In this document: positions 19,677 through 27,412 of the stretch, piece after piece | How the letters are laid out: each line of letters opens with the position of its first letter | Position numbering within the stretch: the first letter of the stretch is position 1 | Source: Clostridia bacterium | Lineage (GTDB): Bacteria; Bacillota; Clostridia; Oscillospirales; Acutalibacteraceae | NCBI GenBank assembly: GCA_017465825.1 | Contig: JAFTVI010000017.1 | Coordinates: 1-64,000, forward strand | Reading direction: 5' to 3' | DNA: 64,000 nt | Notes under the pieces: model-generated | Database searches by the model: none | The model's input: the letters and a program-made list of their open reading frames with translations, nothing else | What the model was told of the DNA's origin: nothing | Made by a program: the position numbers and the translations under genes

Positions 19677-20651
19677 ATGAAAACAATAGCTGTGCTTACA
19701 AGCGGCGGTGACGCACCCGGTATGAATGCTGCTATAAGAGCGGTTGTCAGAACAGGTTGTGAGAACGGTATGAAGGTTCTCGGTATTCGCAGAGGCTATA
19801 ACGGTCTTATGAACGGCGATATGTATGAGATGAATCTTCGTACAGTTTCAGATATAATCCACAGAGGCGGAACAATGCTTTATTCAGCAAGAAGTCCGGA
19901 ATTCAAAACAGAGGAAGGTCTGCAGAGGGCTCTTGATGTATGTAAAGCAAACGGAATCGAAGGTGTTGTCGTAATCGGCGGTGACGGCTCATTCAGAGGC
20001 GCAAGAGATCTTTCACTTCACGGAATTCCTACTATCGGCGTTCCCGGTACAATTGATAACGATATTGCCTGCTGTGATTACACAATCGGCTACGATACTG
20101 CAATGAACACCGTTATGGATATGGTAGACAGAATCCGTGACACAACAGAATCTCACGACCGTTGCTCTGTTGTTGAGGTTATGGGCAGACGCGCAGGTTA
20201 TATTGCTCTTAATTCAGGTATCGCAATCGGTGCTACCTCCATTCTTATTCCCGAAATCGAGTTCGATATTGAAAAAGATGTTATTGAGAGAATGAAGAGA
20301 ACTCAGAAAACCGATAAAAAACACTTTATCATCATTGTTGCTGAAGGTGTTTCCGAGAAAATCGGCGGTGTTGACAATCTTGCTAAGCTCATAGAAGAGC
20401 GAACAGGCGTTGAAAGCCGTGCAACTGTTCTCGGTCACGTACAGCGTGGCGGTTCTCCCTCACTTCGCGACAGACTTGTTGCAAGCCAGATGGGTAACTA
20501 TGCAGTTCATCTTCTTATGCAGGGTATCGGTAACAGAGTTGTTGCTATGCAGAAGGAAGAGGTTATGGACTTTGATATTTACGAAGCACTTAATATGAAG
20601 AATACAATCAATCTTGATCTTCACAGAGTTGCTCTTGAAATTTCAATCTGA
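19677..20651 (+). CDS. pfkA: ATP-dependent 6-phosphofructokinase
   Basis: Phosphorylates fructose-6-phosphate in glycolysis; 324 residues, the normal bacterial size. Motifs are SGGDAPGMNAAIRAVVR at the nucleotide site, GGDGSFRGA, the catalytic GTIDNDI, MGRRAGYIAL, and the QRGGSPSLRDR segment contributing to substrate and effector binding. Gly in GGDGS at the nucleotide site is typical of ATP- rather than pyrophosphate-dependent enzymes. ATG 19677 follows GGAGGT (19661-19666) by 10 bases; the in-frame TTG at 19659 overlaps that site. Pyruvate kinase, often adjacent, is not. Monocistronic, with its own promoter and terminator. Confidence 0.95.
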   Translation: MKTIAVLTSGGDAPGMNAAIRAVVRTGCENGMKVLGIRRGYNGLMNGDMYEMNLRTVSDIIHRGGTMLYSARSPEFKTEEGLQRALDVCKANGIEGVVVIGGDGSFRGARDLSLHGIPTIGVPGTIDNDIACCDYTIGYDTAMNTVMDMVDRIRDTTESHDRCSVVEVMGRRAGYIALNSGIAIGATSILIPEIEFDIEKDVIERMKRTQKTDKKHFIIIVAEGVSEKIGGVDNLAKLIEERTGVESRATVLGHVQRGGSPSLRDRLVASQMGNYAVHLLMQGIGNRVVAMQKEEVMDFDIYEALNMKNTINLDLHRVALEISI

Positions 20652-20654
20652 TTA

Positions 20655-20690
20655 CAAAAAAATTAAGCTCCCCAATCGGGGAGCTTTTTT
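20655..20690. terminator. Bidirectional terminator between pfkA and the lipoprotein gene
   Basis: AAGCTCCCC (20665-20673), loop AATC, GGGGAGCTT (20678-20686), flanked by an A-run on the left and a T-run on the right. It can end transcripts from both convergent genes. Confidence 0.9.
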
Positions 20691-21489
20691 ACTGCTGTTG
20701 GAATGTTTCGCTTGACACAATGTTTCCGTTGCCGTCATATACCGTAATTGATTTTGTTTCTCCTGAATCATAGTATTCAGTTACATAGCGGCTTTGAAGA
20801 ACATTATTACCGTCAAAATATTTTTCAGATATCTTCTGACCTTCCGAGTTGTATTCAAAAGTTGTATATTTCTCTAATTCATCATCTGCTGTGAATGTTG
20901 AAAACTTTTTCAGCTGAGAATTTTCATTATAATCATAAACCGAATATTCCAGCAGATTATCATCACCGTTATAACGCTGAGCCTTAACAACAAGATTTTT
21001 ATCATTGTAGCTGTTAAGAATATATTCAGTAATGTTCTCGTTGGCATCATATGTTGAAGTTTTTATCAATAAACTGTTTTCATATGTGCTGATTGTTGTA
21101 CCGGTAAGTACACCGTTATCCGAATAGGAATAAAAATACACAGTGTTTGACTTTCCGTCGGGAGATATTTCTTCCCTTGTTGAAATCAATCCTGATTCGG
21201 TATATTGCATCACATTGTGAGAGATTTTCTCATCACCGTTCCAAACATATTCTTCAACAGGATTGTCCTTATTATCGTAATAGGTAACAATGATGTTTCC
21301 GTCATCATCAGTGTCTGTTTTTGTTATCAGATTGCCGGATGTCAAAGCAGGTGATTTTTCTATAACAGCAATCATCTCTTCATTAAAATCAGTTGATTGC
21401 TCTTCATCATTTTTTGCATTATCGCAACTGCACAGAAAGAACAATGAAATAACTGTAATAATCAGTATAGCTGAAAATACTTTTTTCAT
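20689..21489 (-). CDS. Putative lipoprotein with Tyr/Asp-rich repeats
   Basis: A 266-residue exported protein with a lipobox (FFLCSC, lipidated Cys22), so probably anchored on the outer face of the membrane. The mature part is built of short YYDNKDN, YSDNG, TYDANEN, YDYNEN, TFEYNSEG units every 20 or so residues, reminiscent of RHS/YD-type beta repeats. No catalytic motif is recognised. It starts 10 bases after the nagB stop with GAGGTGT as ribosome binding site, so it is the second gene of a nagB operon. A shorter protein with the same repeat style is at 46421. Function unknown. Confidence 0.75.
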   Translation of the reverse strand: MKKVFSAILIITVISLFFLCSCDNAKNDEEQSTDFNEEMIAVIEKSPALTSGNLITKTDTDDDGNIIVTYYDNKDNPVEEYVWNGDEKISHNVMQYTESGLISTREEISPDGKSNTVYFYSYSDNGVLTGTTISTYENSLLIKTSTYDANENITEYILNSYNDKNLVVKAQRYNGDDNLLEYSVYDYNENSQLKKFSTFTADDELEKYTTFEYNSEGQKISEKYFDGNNVLQSRYVTEYYDSGETKSITVYDGNGNIVSSETFQQQ

Positions 21490-21499
21490 CCGTTACACC

Positions 21500-22225
21500 T
21501 CATATTAATGATGCTGCATCCTTATCTATGAATATGTGAACATTACTGTGCTTCTGCAGAATTGAAGCAGGACAGGCAGGAGATACTTCACCCTTAACCA
21601 TATCGTGAATTGCCTGAGCCTTATCGGTGCCTGTTGCAATGAGGATGATTTCCTTTGCATCAAGGATTGATTCAACGCCCATAGTTATTGCTTCTGTAGG
21701 CACATCCTCAACCTTGTCGAAAAATCTCTTGTTAGCTTCAATTGTGCTTTCGGTAAGCTTAACCTTATATGTACCTTTTGTAAATTTCTCTGCCGGTTCA
21801 TTAAAGCCGATATGACCGTTTCTGCCGATGCCGAGAACCTGAATGTCTATGCCTCCTGCATTTTTGATAGCTTCATCATAGCCTTTGCAGAATACTTCAA
21901 CATCTTCGGGGTTACCGTCAGGAACCTGAGTGTTTTCTTCCTTTATGTCGATTGAATTGAAAAGATTCTGATGCATAAATGTATAATAGCTGTTTCTGTC
22001 AGATGCAGGAATGCCGCAATACTCATCGAGATTAAATGATTTGACATTCTTAAATGACACAACGTTATTATTATAAGCTTTTATAAGCTCATTATATGTA
22101 GGAATTGGTGAAGAACCTGTTGCCAGACCTAAAATTGCCGAATCGTCAGCCTTGATTTTGTTGATAATGATTTCTGCAGCAGCAACACCTATTTCCTCTG
22201 CTGTGTTAAAAATTTTTACATCCAT
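21500..22225 (-). CDS. nagB: Glucosamine-6-phosphate deaminase
   Basis: Converts glucosamine-6-phosphate to fructose-6-phosphate and ammonium in amino-sugar catabolism; 241 residues. The substrate loop LGLATGSSPIPTY, the catalytic FNLDEYCG aspartate, the GIGRNGHIGFNEP motif with active-site His, and the C-terminal AIHDMVKG segment identify the family. Length matches the short, non-allosteric form. ATG 22225 has AAAGG about 10 bases upstream; an in-frame GTG at 22234 lies too close to that site. nagA is not adjacent. Divergent from spo0A. Confidence 0.93.
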   Translation of the reverse strand: MDVKIFNTAEEIGVAAAEIIINKIKADDSAILGLATGSSPIPTYNELIKAYNNNVVSFKNVKSFNLDEYCGIPASDRNSYYTFMHQNLFNSIDIKEENTQVPDGNPEDVEVFCKGYDEAIKNAGGIDIQVLGIGRNGHIGFNEPAEKFTKGTYKVKLTESTIEANKRFFDKVEDVPTEAITMGVESILDAKEIILIATGTDKAQAIHDMVKGEVSPACPASILQKHSNVHIFIDKDAASLI

Positions 22226-22260
22226 TGATTTCACGCCTTTATATAAAAATTATTAATGTA

Positions 22261-22289
22261 ATATTATCATATACTGTAATTTTTTGCAA
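22261..22289 (-). promoter_or_regulatory. Candidate promoter of nagB
   Basis: On the minus strand TTGCAA (22289-22284), 17 bases, TAATAT (22266-22261). The 340-base region between nagB and spo0A is otherwise AT-rich with no ORF; it contains a palindromic AATG..TATATATATA..CATT at about 22350-22369. Confidence 0.45.
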
Positions 22290-22448
22290 TGGGAATTTAT
22301 TAAATTCTCATTTTTTCTTTTCCGATACAATGGTGAAATAATCATCGAAAAATGCATATATATATACATTCGTAAGTAAAAATATCAAACATTGTTTAAT
22401 GATAATACATAAATCTGTAAATATATGGAAAATTTTCCCAAAAACGTG

Positions 22449-22477
22449 TTGACAAATACATTTTTATATGTTAATAT
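22449..22477 (+). promoter_or_regulatory. Candidate sigma-A promoter of spo0A
   Basis: TTGACA (22449-22454), 17 bases, TAATAT (22472-22477), leaving a roughly 85-base leader before the ATG at 22568. I see no sigma-H-like promoter. Confidence 0.7.
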
Positions 22478-22567
22478 ATGGCAAGATTTGGGAATAGAAT
22501 GATGAAAAAGAATATAAATTTGTATTAAACATCAACTTTTAAGTGATGTATGAAAGGATTTGTTTAT

Positions 22568-23341
22568 ATGAATCAACTCAAGGTATTGTTTACACAGGAT
22601 CAGAATGAATTTTCATCACATTGCGTCAGAGCAATGACAAGCTTCGGCTTTGATGTAACGGGTGTTCCGAAAGACGGCGCTCAGGTTCTGAAATTTATTG
22701 AGACCCGCAGTCCTGACGTGGTGCTTATGGATGCATTTATGCTCCATCTTGACGCTATTGCGGTTATGAAACGCATCAAGTCAATGAAACTTGCGAAAGA
22801 GCCGCTTGTCTGCATTTTATCAGGTGTTGACAATCCGGATTTTGAACAGCAGCTTTTAACTTCGGGTGCAAGCTATTATTTTCTTAAGCCTGTTGAACCT
22901 AATCTGATTGCCGAGCGGATTTCACAGATGATTCAGTGGCATTCAAAAGGTGATAATGAGAAAAGCGTTAAAAGCTATTCAAAGAACGACGATCTTGAGC
23001 TTACCGTATCGGAAATTATGCACCAGATCGGCGTTCCCGCACATATAAAAGGTTATCACTATCTGCGCGAAGCAATAATTCTCTCAATCAACGATACAGC
23101 TATGCTCGAATCAGTTACAAAACTGCTTTATCCTACTGTTGCCAAGCATTTCAACACAACTGCTTCAAGAGTTGAACGTGCAATAAGGCACGCCATTGAG
23201 GTTGCCTGGGATAGAGGGGATGTGGATGTGCTCAGCTCATATTTTGGTTATACTATCCAGAATACGAGAGGTAAGCCTACAAACAGTGAATTTATTGCAA
23301 TGATAAGCGATAAACTCCGCCTTAAGATGAAAGCATCATAA
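22568..23341 (+). CDS. spo0A: Sporulation master regulator Spo0A with divergent receiver
   Basis: Response regulator of 257 residues that commits the cell to sporulation. The C-terminal Spo0A DNA-binding domain is highly conserved ([17 protein letters not shown] with recognition helix, [17 protein letters not shown]). The receiver retains the phosphoacceptor Asp55 (DVVLMDAFM), Ser85 and Lys107 (FLKPVE), but the usual Asp-Asp pair is Gln10-Asp11 and the conserved Met-Pro after the phosphosite is Met-Leu, followed by LDA instead of LDG. ATG 22568 is about 10 bases after AAAGGA; an ATG at 22550 overlaps that site. Monocistronic. Divergent from nagB. Confidence 0.93.
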   Translation: MNQLKVLFTQDQNEFSSHCVRAMTSFGFDVTGVPKDGAQVLKFIETRSPDVVLMDAFMLHLDAIAVMKRIKSMKLAKEPLVCILSGVDNPDFEQQLLTSGASYYFLKPVEPNLIAERISQMIQWHSKGDNEKSVKSYSKNDDLELTVSEIMHQIGVPAHIKGYHYLREAIILSINDTAMLESVTKLLYPTVAKHFNTTASRVERAIRHAIEVAWDRGDVDVLSSYFGYTIQNTRGKPTNSEFIAMISDKLRLKMKAS

Positions 23342-23347
23342 TATGAA

Positions 23348-23382
23348 CGTCGCTGTGGATAAATCTGCAGCGATTCTCTTTT
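23348..23382 (+). terminator. Weak terminator after spo0A
   Basis: TCGCTG (23350-23355) and CAGCGA (23368-23373) form a short stem followed by a T-rich stretch TTCTCTTTT. Thermodynamically modest. Confidence 0.45.
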
Positions 23383-23393
23383 GGTTAAAATTG

Positions 23394-23407
23394 CTAAAAC
23401 GCTTTAG
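23394..23407. promoter_or_regulatory. CRE-like palindrome upstream of the GH127 gene
   Basis: CTAAAACGCTTTAG has inverted CTAAA/TTTAG halves around a central CG, resembling LacI-family (CcpA or AraR-like) operators. It lies about 23 bases upstream of the candidate -35, consistent with sugar-dependent control. Ends do not fit the CcpA consensus fully. Confidence 0.35.
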
Positions 23408-23429
23408 GTTTATCTGTAACTATTTCCAA

Positions 23430-23458
23430 TTGCAAGTCAGTTGAATTTCTTTTACAAT
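23430..23458 (+). promoter_or_regulatory. Candidate promoter of the GH127 gene
   Basis: TTGCAA (23430-23435), 17 bases, TACAAT (23453-23458), 21 bases ahead of the start codon. Confidence 0.5.
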
Positions 23459-23479
23459 TAAGCAAAAGGGGCGAAATAT

Positions 23480-25306
23480 ATGAAAATTGTTAGTTTTACC
23501 GATACAAAACTTACAGACGGATTCTGGAAAAACAGACTTGATACTGTGTCAAATGTAAGTGTATATAATGTACTCCGCCGTTTTACCGAAACAGGCAGAT
23601 TGGATGCACTTCGCTGTGAATGGACTCAGGGAGATGCCAACGAGCCGCATATTTTCTGGGATTCGGATATTGCAAAATGGATAGAAAGCGTTGCATATAT
23701 ACTTGAATCTGAATCACATCCGGAGCTTGAAAGTGCGGTTGACTCTGCGATTGATGCAATTGCGTCAAGTCAGCTTGTCGACGGATATTATAATTGCTGT
23801 TATATTTCAAAACATCTTGATAAACGCTGGACGGACAGAACGGATCACGAGCTTTACTGCGCCGGACACCTTATTGAAGCGGCGGTTGCTTATTTCAATG
23901 CAACAGGTAAAAGAAAACTGCTTGATGTAATGGAAAAGTATCTTGAACATATCTACAATGTTTTTGTTGTTGACAAGTCGGCTACCTTTACAACACCGGG
24001 ACACGAAGAAATTGAGCTTGCACTTGTAAAGCTTTATAACTTGACAGATAATGAGAAGTATCTTGAGCTGTGTAAATTCTTTGTTGACAGCCGAGGTGTC
24101 AGTGATGAGCAGGAGTACAATGGTGTTGCTCATAAATATTCTCAAAGTCATCTGCCTGTAAGGGAGCAGTTTACTGCTGAGGGACACTGTGTGAGAGCCT
24201 GCTATCTGTATATGGCAATGGCAGACCTTGCAAGACTTACCGATGATGATGAATTACTTATATCCTGCAAACGCATTTTTGATGATATCATTTCGAAAAA
24301 AATGTACATAACAGGCGGAATCGGTTCATCAGGCAGGGGAGAGGCATTTACCGTTCCCTATGATTTACCTAATCTTACGGCTTATTCCGAAAGCTGTGCT
24401 GCTCTCGCATTGGCTTGGTTTGCTCAGCGAATGACCTTGCTTGAAGCTGATTCAAAATATGCCGATACAATTGAACGTGTGCTGTATAATAACGGTCTTT
24501 CATCCGTATCTCTTGACGGCAAGGCGTTTTTCTATGTGAATCCGCTTGAAATAAGAACAGAGCTTCTCGAAAGAAATACTTCTCAATGTAATACTCACGA
24601 AAATCTGCCAATAACCGAGCGCAAAGAAGTATTTGACTGTTCCTGTTGTCCTCCCAACATAACAAGATTTATCGCTTCTGTTGCTGATTTTCTTTATACC
24701 TGTGATGACGATACAGTTTTTGTGCATCAGTATATGGCAAGTGAAACTAAGTTTGATGATATCCGTATTTCACAGAAGACCTCATATCCGAATGACGGAA
24801 AGATTGAAATTGTTGCAGAAAACGTAAAAACGCTTGCAGTCCGTATTCCGTACTGGTGCTCGGATTACAGTATCACGCTCAACGGTGCTGTACTTGATTC
24901 AGAGCCTATATACGGCTATGTGTATATTGATTTGACAGACGAAGTTAACAGTATTGAGCTTGACTTTGATATGTCACCAAGAATTGTTTATCCCAATTCA
25001 AAAATCCGTGATTGCTCGGGTAAGGTTGCCGTTGTCAAAGGTCCCGTTGTTTATTGCGCGGAATCAACCGATAACAATTTCAATCTTATGGCGTTCAAAG
25101 TTGACACTACCGCAGAATTTACGTCTGAGTATTCAGAATTTTACGGAACATACGTGCTTAGTGTTGAGGGTAAGATACCGACGGCAGGGGAGCAGCTTTA
25201 TTCCTTTGGAGAGGAGAAATATGAACCTGCAACGCTTAAAATGATTCCTTATTTTGGCTTTGCAAACAGAGGTCAGACTGATATGGAGATATATTTTTTG
25301 CATTAA
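23480..25306 (+). CDS. GH127 beta-L-arabinofuranosidase-like glycosidase
   Basis: A 608-residue (alpha/alpha)6-barrel glycosidase of family GH127, which releases L-arabinofuranose from plant-derived oligosaccharides by a cysteine-based, zinc-dependent mechanism. The zinc/catalytic residues are readable: Glu304 and Cys306 in YSESCAA, and Cys389-Cys390 in CSCCPPN, the last pair including the nucleophile in characterised homologues. Other family segments are FWDSDIAKWIE near residue 70 and MYITGGIGSSGRGEAF around residue 275. No signal peptide, so it acts on imported oligosaccharides. GGGGCG precedes ATG 23480. It fits with the isomerase (13306) and araD (15229). Fine substrate specificity is inferred. 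Confidence 0.88.
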   Translation: MKIVSFTDTKLTDGFWKNRLDTVSNVSVYNVLRRFTETGRLDALRCEWTQGDANEPHIFWDSDIAKWIESVAYILESESHPELESAVDSAIDAIASSQLVDGYYNCCYISKHLDKRWTDRTDHELYCAGHLIEAAVAYFNATGKRKLLDVMEKYLEHIYNVFVVDKSATFTTPGHEEIELALVKLYNLTDNEKYLELCKFFVDSRGVSDEQEYNGVAHKYSQSHLPVREQFTAEGHCVRACYLYMAMADLARLTDDDELLISCKRIFDDIISKKMYITGGIGSSGRGEAFTVPYDLPNLTAYSESCAALALAWFAQRMTLLEADSKYADTIERVLYNNGLSSVSLDGKAFFYVNPLEIRTELLERNTSQCNTHENLPITERKEVFDCSCCPPNITRFIASVADFLYTCDDDTVFVHQYMASETKFDDIRISQKTSYPNDGKIEIVAENVKTLAVRIPYWCSDYSITLNGAVLDSEPIYGYVYIDLTDEVNSIELDFDMSPRIVYPNSKIRDCSGKVAVVKGPVVYCAESTDNNFNLMAFKVDTTAEFTSEYSEFYGTYVLSVEGKIPTAGEQLYSFGEEKYEPATLKMIPYFGFANRGQTDMEIYFLH

Positions 25307-25310
25307 TCTC

Positions 25311-25339
25311 TTGAAATTGTATATGCAATGTGATAAAAT
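25311..25339 (+). promoter_or_regulatory. Candidate promoter of the metallophosphoesterase gene
   Basis: TTGAAA (25311-25316), 17 bases, TAAAAT (25334-25339), 38 bases ahead of the start. Confidence 0.6.
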
Positions 25340-25377
25340 CTAATGGAAATATTTGTTTATATTACGGAGGTAATAAT

Positions 25378-26568
25378 ATGCTTAAAAAGACAATGAAATT
25401 CATTTCGGTAATTATGAGCATAGCTATGCTTGTAGGTATCTTTGCTTGTGTTTCTTTTGCAAAGACAAGTGAAGAGGTTGACACTCATCTTCAGTTTAAT
25501 GAAGACGGCGAATTCAAAATCCTTCAGATTGCAGATATGCAGGACAGTTATCCGCAGAAAAACATTACAAAAAATCTTATCAGAGCTTCAATTGAAGCTG
25601 AACAGCCTGACCTTATTGTTCTTTCAGGTGACAATATCAACTCCGGAGCAGGTGAGTCTGCATTAATTGCTCCTCTTGCAATTAATGAATTTATGAGTAT
25701 CTTTGAGGAATATGGTATTCCCGTAGCCGCAGTTTTCGGCAACCACGATGCCGAGGGTAAAGTATCAAGAGCTCAGCAGATTGAAATGTACGAAAAATAT
25801 GATTGCTTTATCGGCTGTTCAGGCGTTGATTTCGGTGATTACACAAGCGGCACATACTATGTACCTCTTTATTCATCAACTGATGCCAATGATATGATTT
25901 TCAACATCTGGATGATTGACTCCGGTGATTACAACCGCGAAAACGACCTTGGCGGCTATGCGGCTGTTACAAAAGCACAGATTGAATGGTATAACGAAAC
26001 ATATGCTGCTCTTGCAGAAGCTAACGGTGAAGCTGTACCTTCAATTGTGTTCCAGCACATAGTCGTGCCTGAAATATTTGATGCTCTTGAAGTTACAGAT
26101 GCTCAGTCAGGTACAATTTCTTCCGAAATTAACGGTGAAATGGTATATTATAAGCTTCCTGAAGGTTCAGTAGGTGTTCTTCCCGAATGGCCCTGTCCTC
26201 CCGATTACAATAACGGCGAGTTTTCCGCGTTCGTTGCAAACGGCGATGTTCAGGCTATATTCTTCGGTCACGACCATCTTAACACATACGAAGTAGAGTA
26301 TCAGGGTATCAAGCTTTGTAATACTCCCGGTGTCGGCTTTGCATCCTATAATGGCGAGAATGTCGGCGTAAGAACAATTACTCTCTATGAAGACGATCTT
26401 GAGAATTTCAGCACAGAGGTACACACATATTTTGATTATCTTGATACCGATGCGGACAGATATCTCTATGAGCTTTATTCTGACACTACAGACGTAATGA
26501 CTAAAATCAAGGCATTCTTCCTTTATGTGTTTGAAATGCTTAAAGGCTTCGGCGGTTTTTCTCTGTAA
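25378..26568 (+). CDS. Exported calcineurin-like metallophosphoesterase
   Basis: A 396-residue phosphoesterase with an N-terminal signal sequence (KKTMKFISVIMSIAMLVGIFACVSFA). The two-metal core motifs are LQIADMQD (where the usual Asp-x-His reads Asp-x-Gln), VLSGDN, VFGNHDAEG, the IVFQH histidine and FFGHDHLN. The closest recalled relatives are Dcr2/purple-acid-type phosphatases of Clostridia. Substrate unknown; location outside the membrane. The last 24 or so residues (TKIKAFF...MLKGF) form an amphipathic tail like that of the secreted protein at 156. ATG 25378 is 7 bases after ACGGAGG. Own promoter and terminator. Confidence 0.85.
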   Translation: MLKKTMKFISVIMSIAMLVGIFACVSFAKTSEEVDTHLQFNEDGEFKILQIADMQDSYPQKNITKNLIRASIEAEQPDLIVLSGDNINSGAGESALIAPLAINEFMSIFEEYGIPVAAVFGNHDAEGKVSRAQQIEMYEKYDCFIGCSGVDFGDYTSGTYYVPLYSSTDANDMIFNIWMIDSGDYNRENDLGGYAAVTKAQIEWYNETYAALAEANGEAVPSIVFQHIVVPEIFDALEVTDAQSGTISSEINGEMVYYKLPEGSVGVLPEWPCPPDYNNGEFSAFVANGDVQAIFFGHDHLNTYEVEYQGIKLCNTPGVGFASYNGENVGVRTITLYEDDLENFSTEVHTYFDYLDTDADRYLYELYSDTTDVMTKIKAFFLYVFEMLKGFGGFSL

Positions 26569-26575
26569 ATTTAAC

Positions 26576-26605
26576 AAAAGGAGCGGCATAGTGCTGCTCC
26601 TTTTT
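26576..26605 (+). terminator. Intrinsic terminator of the metallophosphoesterase gene
   Basis: AAAAGGAGCGGCA (26576-26588), loop TAG, TGCTGCTCCTTTTT (26592-26605), with a single G-U pair. Confidence 0.9.
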
Positions 26606-26619
26606 ATGTCAATTATATC

Positions 26620-26648
26620 TTGAATTATTTTTTGATTATATGTATAAT
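26620..26648 (+). promoter_or_regulatory. Sigma-A promoter of the HAD phosphatase gene
   Basis: TTGAAT (26620-26625), 17 bases, TATAAT (26643-26648), 31 bases ahead of the ATG. Confidence 0.7.
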
Positions 26649-26679
26649 TACTGTAAAACAAATACAGGGAGCTGTTTAT

Positions 26680-27285
26680 ATGAATTCCCATATTTCAGAG
26701 CTTGATATTTACGATTTTGACAAAACTATAGTGCCTTTTGACAGCGGTTCTCTTTTTTGTGTATATGCTATGCTTCATTATCCGAAAGCAATAAGAAATC
26801 TTCCGAGAATGTTTTTTGCGGCTGTTAAATATTTAAAGCATAATGACCTTACCGCGATGAAGAGTGATATTTTCTGCTTTATACGCGACATCCCCGTTGA
26901 AAAAGCGGCAAAAAAATTCTGGGATAAGTATGAAAAATACATATACCCTTGGGCAAAAAAAGAGAATAGAGAACGTTATTCCGTTATGATAAGTGCAAGC
27001 CCCGAATTTCTCATCAGAGAAGTTGCAGGACGGATTGAGATTGATGATTATTTTTGTACACAGCACGACGCTGACGGTAAAATTATCGGTATAAACTGTC
27101 ACGACAGAGAAAAAGTTCGTCTTTTTAAAGAAAAATATGACGGTACTCAGGTTGTCAGCGTGTATTCTGACAGTATCGAGAATGATAAGTACATTTTTTC
27201 CCTCGCTAAAAACTGCTATCATACGGTAAAGGGTAAAAAAATACCTTTCAGATATGAAGACAAATACAAAAATGATAAAATCTGA
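26680..27285 (+). CDS. HAD-superfamily subfamily IB-like phosphatase
   Basis: A 201-residue haloacid-dehalogenase-type hydrolase. Motif I is YDFDKTIVPFDSGS (nucleophile and acid/base Asp pair), motif II is the MISASPEFL serine, and motif III/IV is seen around REKVRLF and VSVYSDSIENDKYIF. These features fit the phosphoserine-phosphatase-like IB group that often acts on phosphorylated metabolites or lipids; the substrate is unknown. I chose ATG 26680 because AGGGAG lies about 9 bases upstream, whereas the longer in-frame reading begins inside the promoter. Single-gene unit followed by the liv promoter. Confidence 0.82.
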   Translation: MNSHISELDIYDFDKTIVPFDSGSLFCVYAMLHYPKAIRNLPRMFFAAVKYLKHNDLTAMKSDIFCFIRDIPVEKAAKKFWDKYEKYIYPWAKKENRERYSVMISASPEFLIREVAGRIEIDDYFCTQHDADGKIIGINCHDREKVRLFKEKYDGTQVVSVYSDSIENDKYIFSLAKNCYHTVKGKKIPFRYEDKYKNDKI

Positions 27286-27296
27286 CTTTAAAACTC

Positions 27297-27325
27297 TTGA
27301 CATATTTAACAAATATGATTATAAT
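27297..27325 (+). promoter_or_regulatory. Sigma-A promoter of the liv transporter operon
   Basis: TTGACA (27297-27302), 17 bases, TATAAT (27320-27325): a perfect consensus, giving a leader of about 80 bases before livJ. Confidence 0.85.
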
Positions 27326-27368
27326 GTTTTTATCACAAAATCAGTCAGTATGGCTGTTTGCAAGTGAG

Positions 27369-27386
27369 TTGCACGCATATGTGCAA
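27369..27386. promoter_or_regulatory. Dyad in the liv leader, candidate operator
   Basis: TTGCAC-gcatat-GTGCAA is a perfect 6+6 inverted repeat about 40 bases downstream of the predicted transcription start and 26 bases ahead of the livJ ATG. A regulator site or mRNA hairpin is possible; no known consensus is matched. Confidence 0.35.
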
Positions 27387-27412
27387 AATTATATTTTATG
27401 GAGGTAATTCCA

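Noticed and set aside
22340..22352. Spo0A box upstream of spo0A (CATCGAA)
   Set aside because: Matches only 5 of 7 positions of TGTCGAA, expected by chance in this AT-rich gap.
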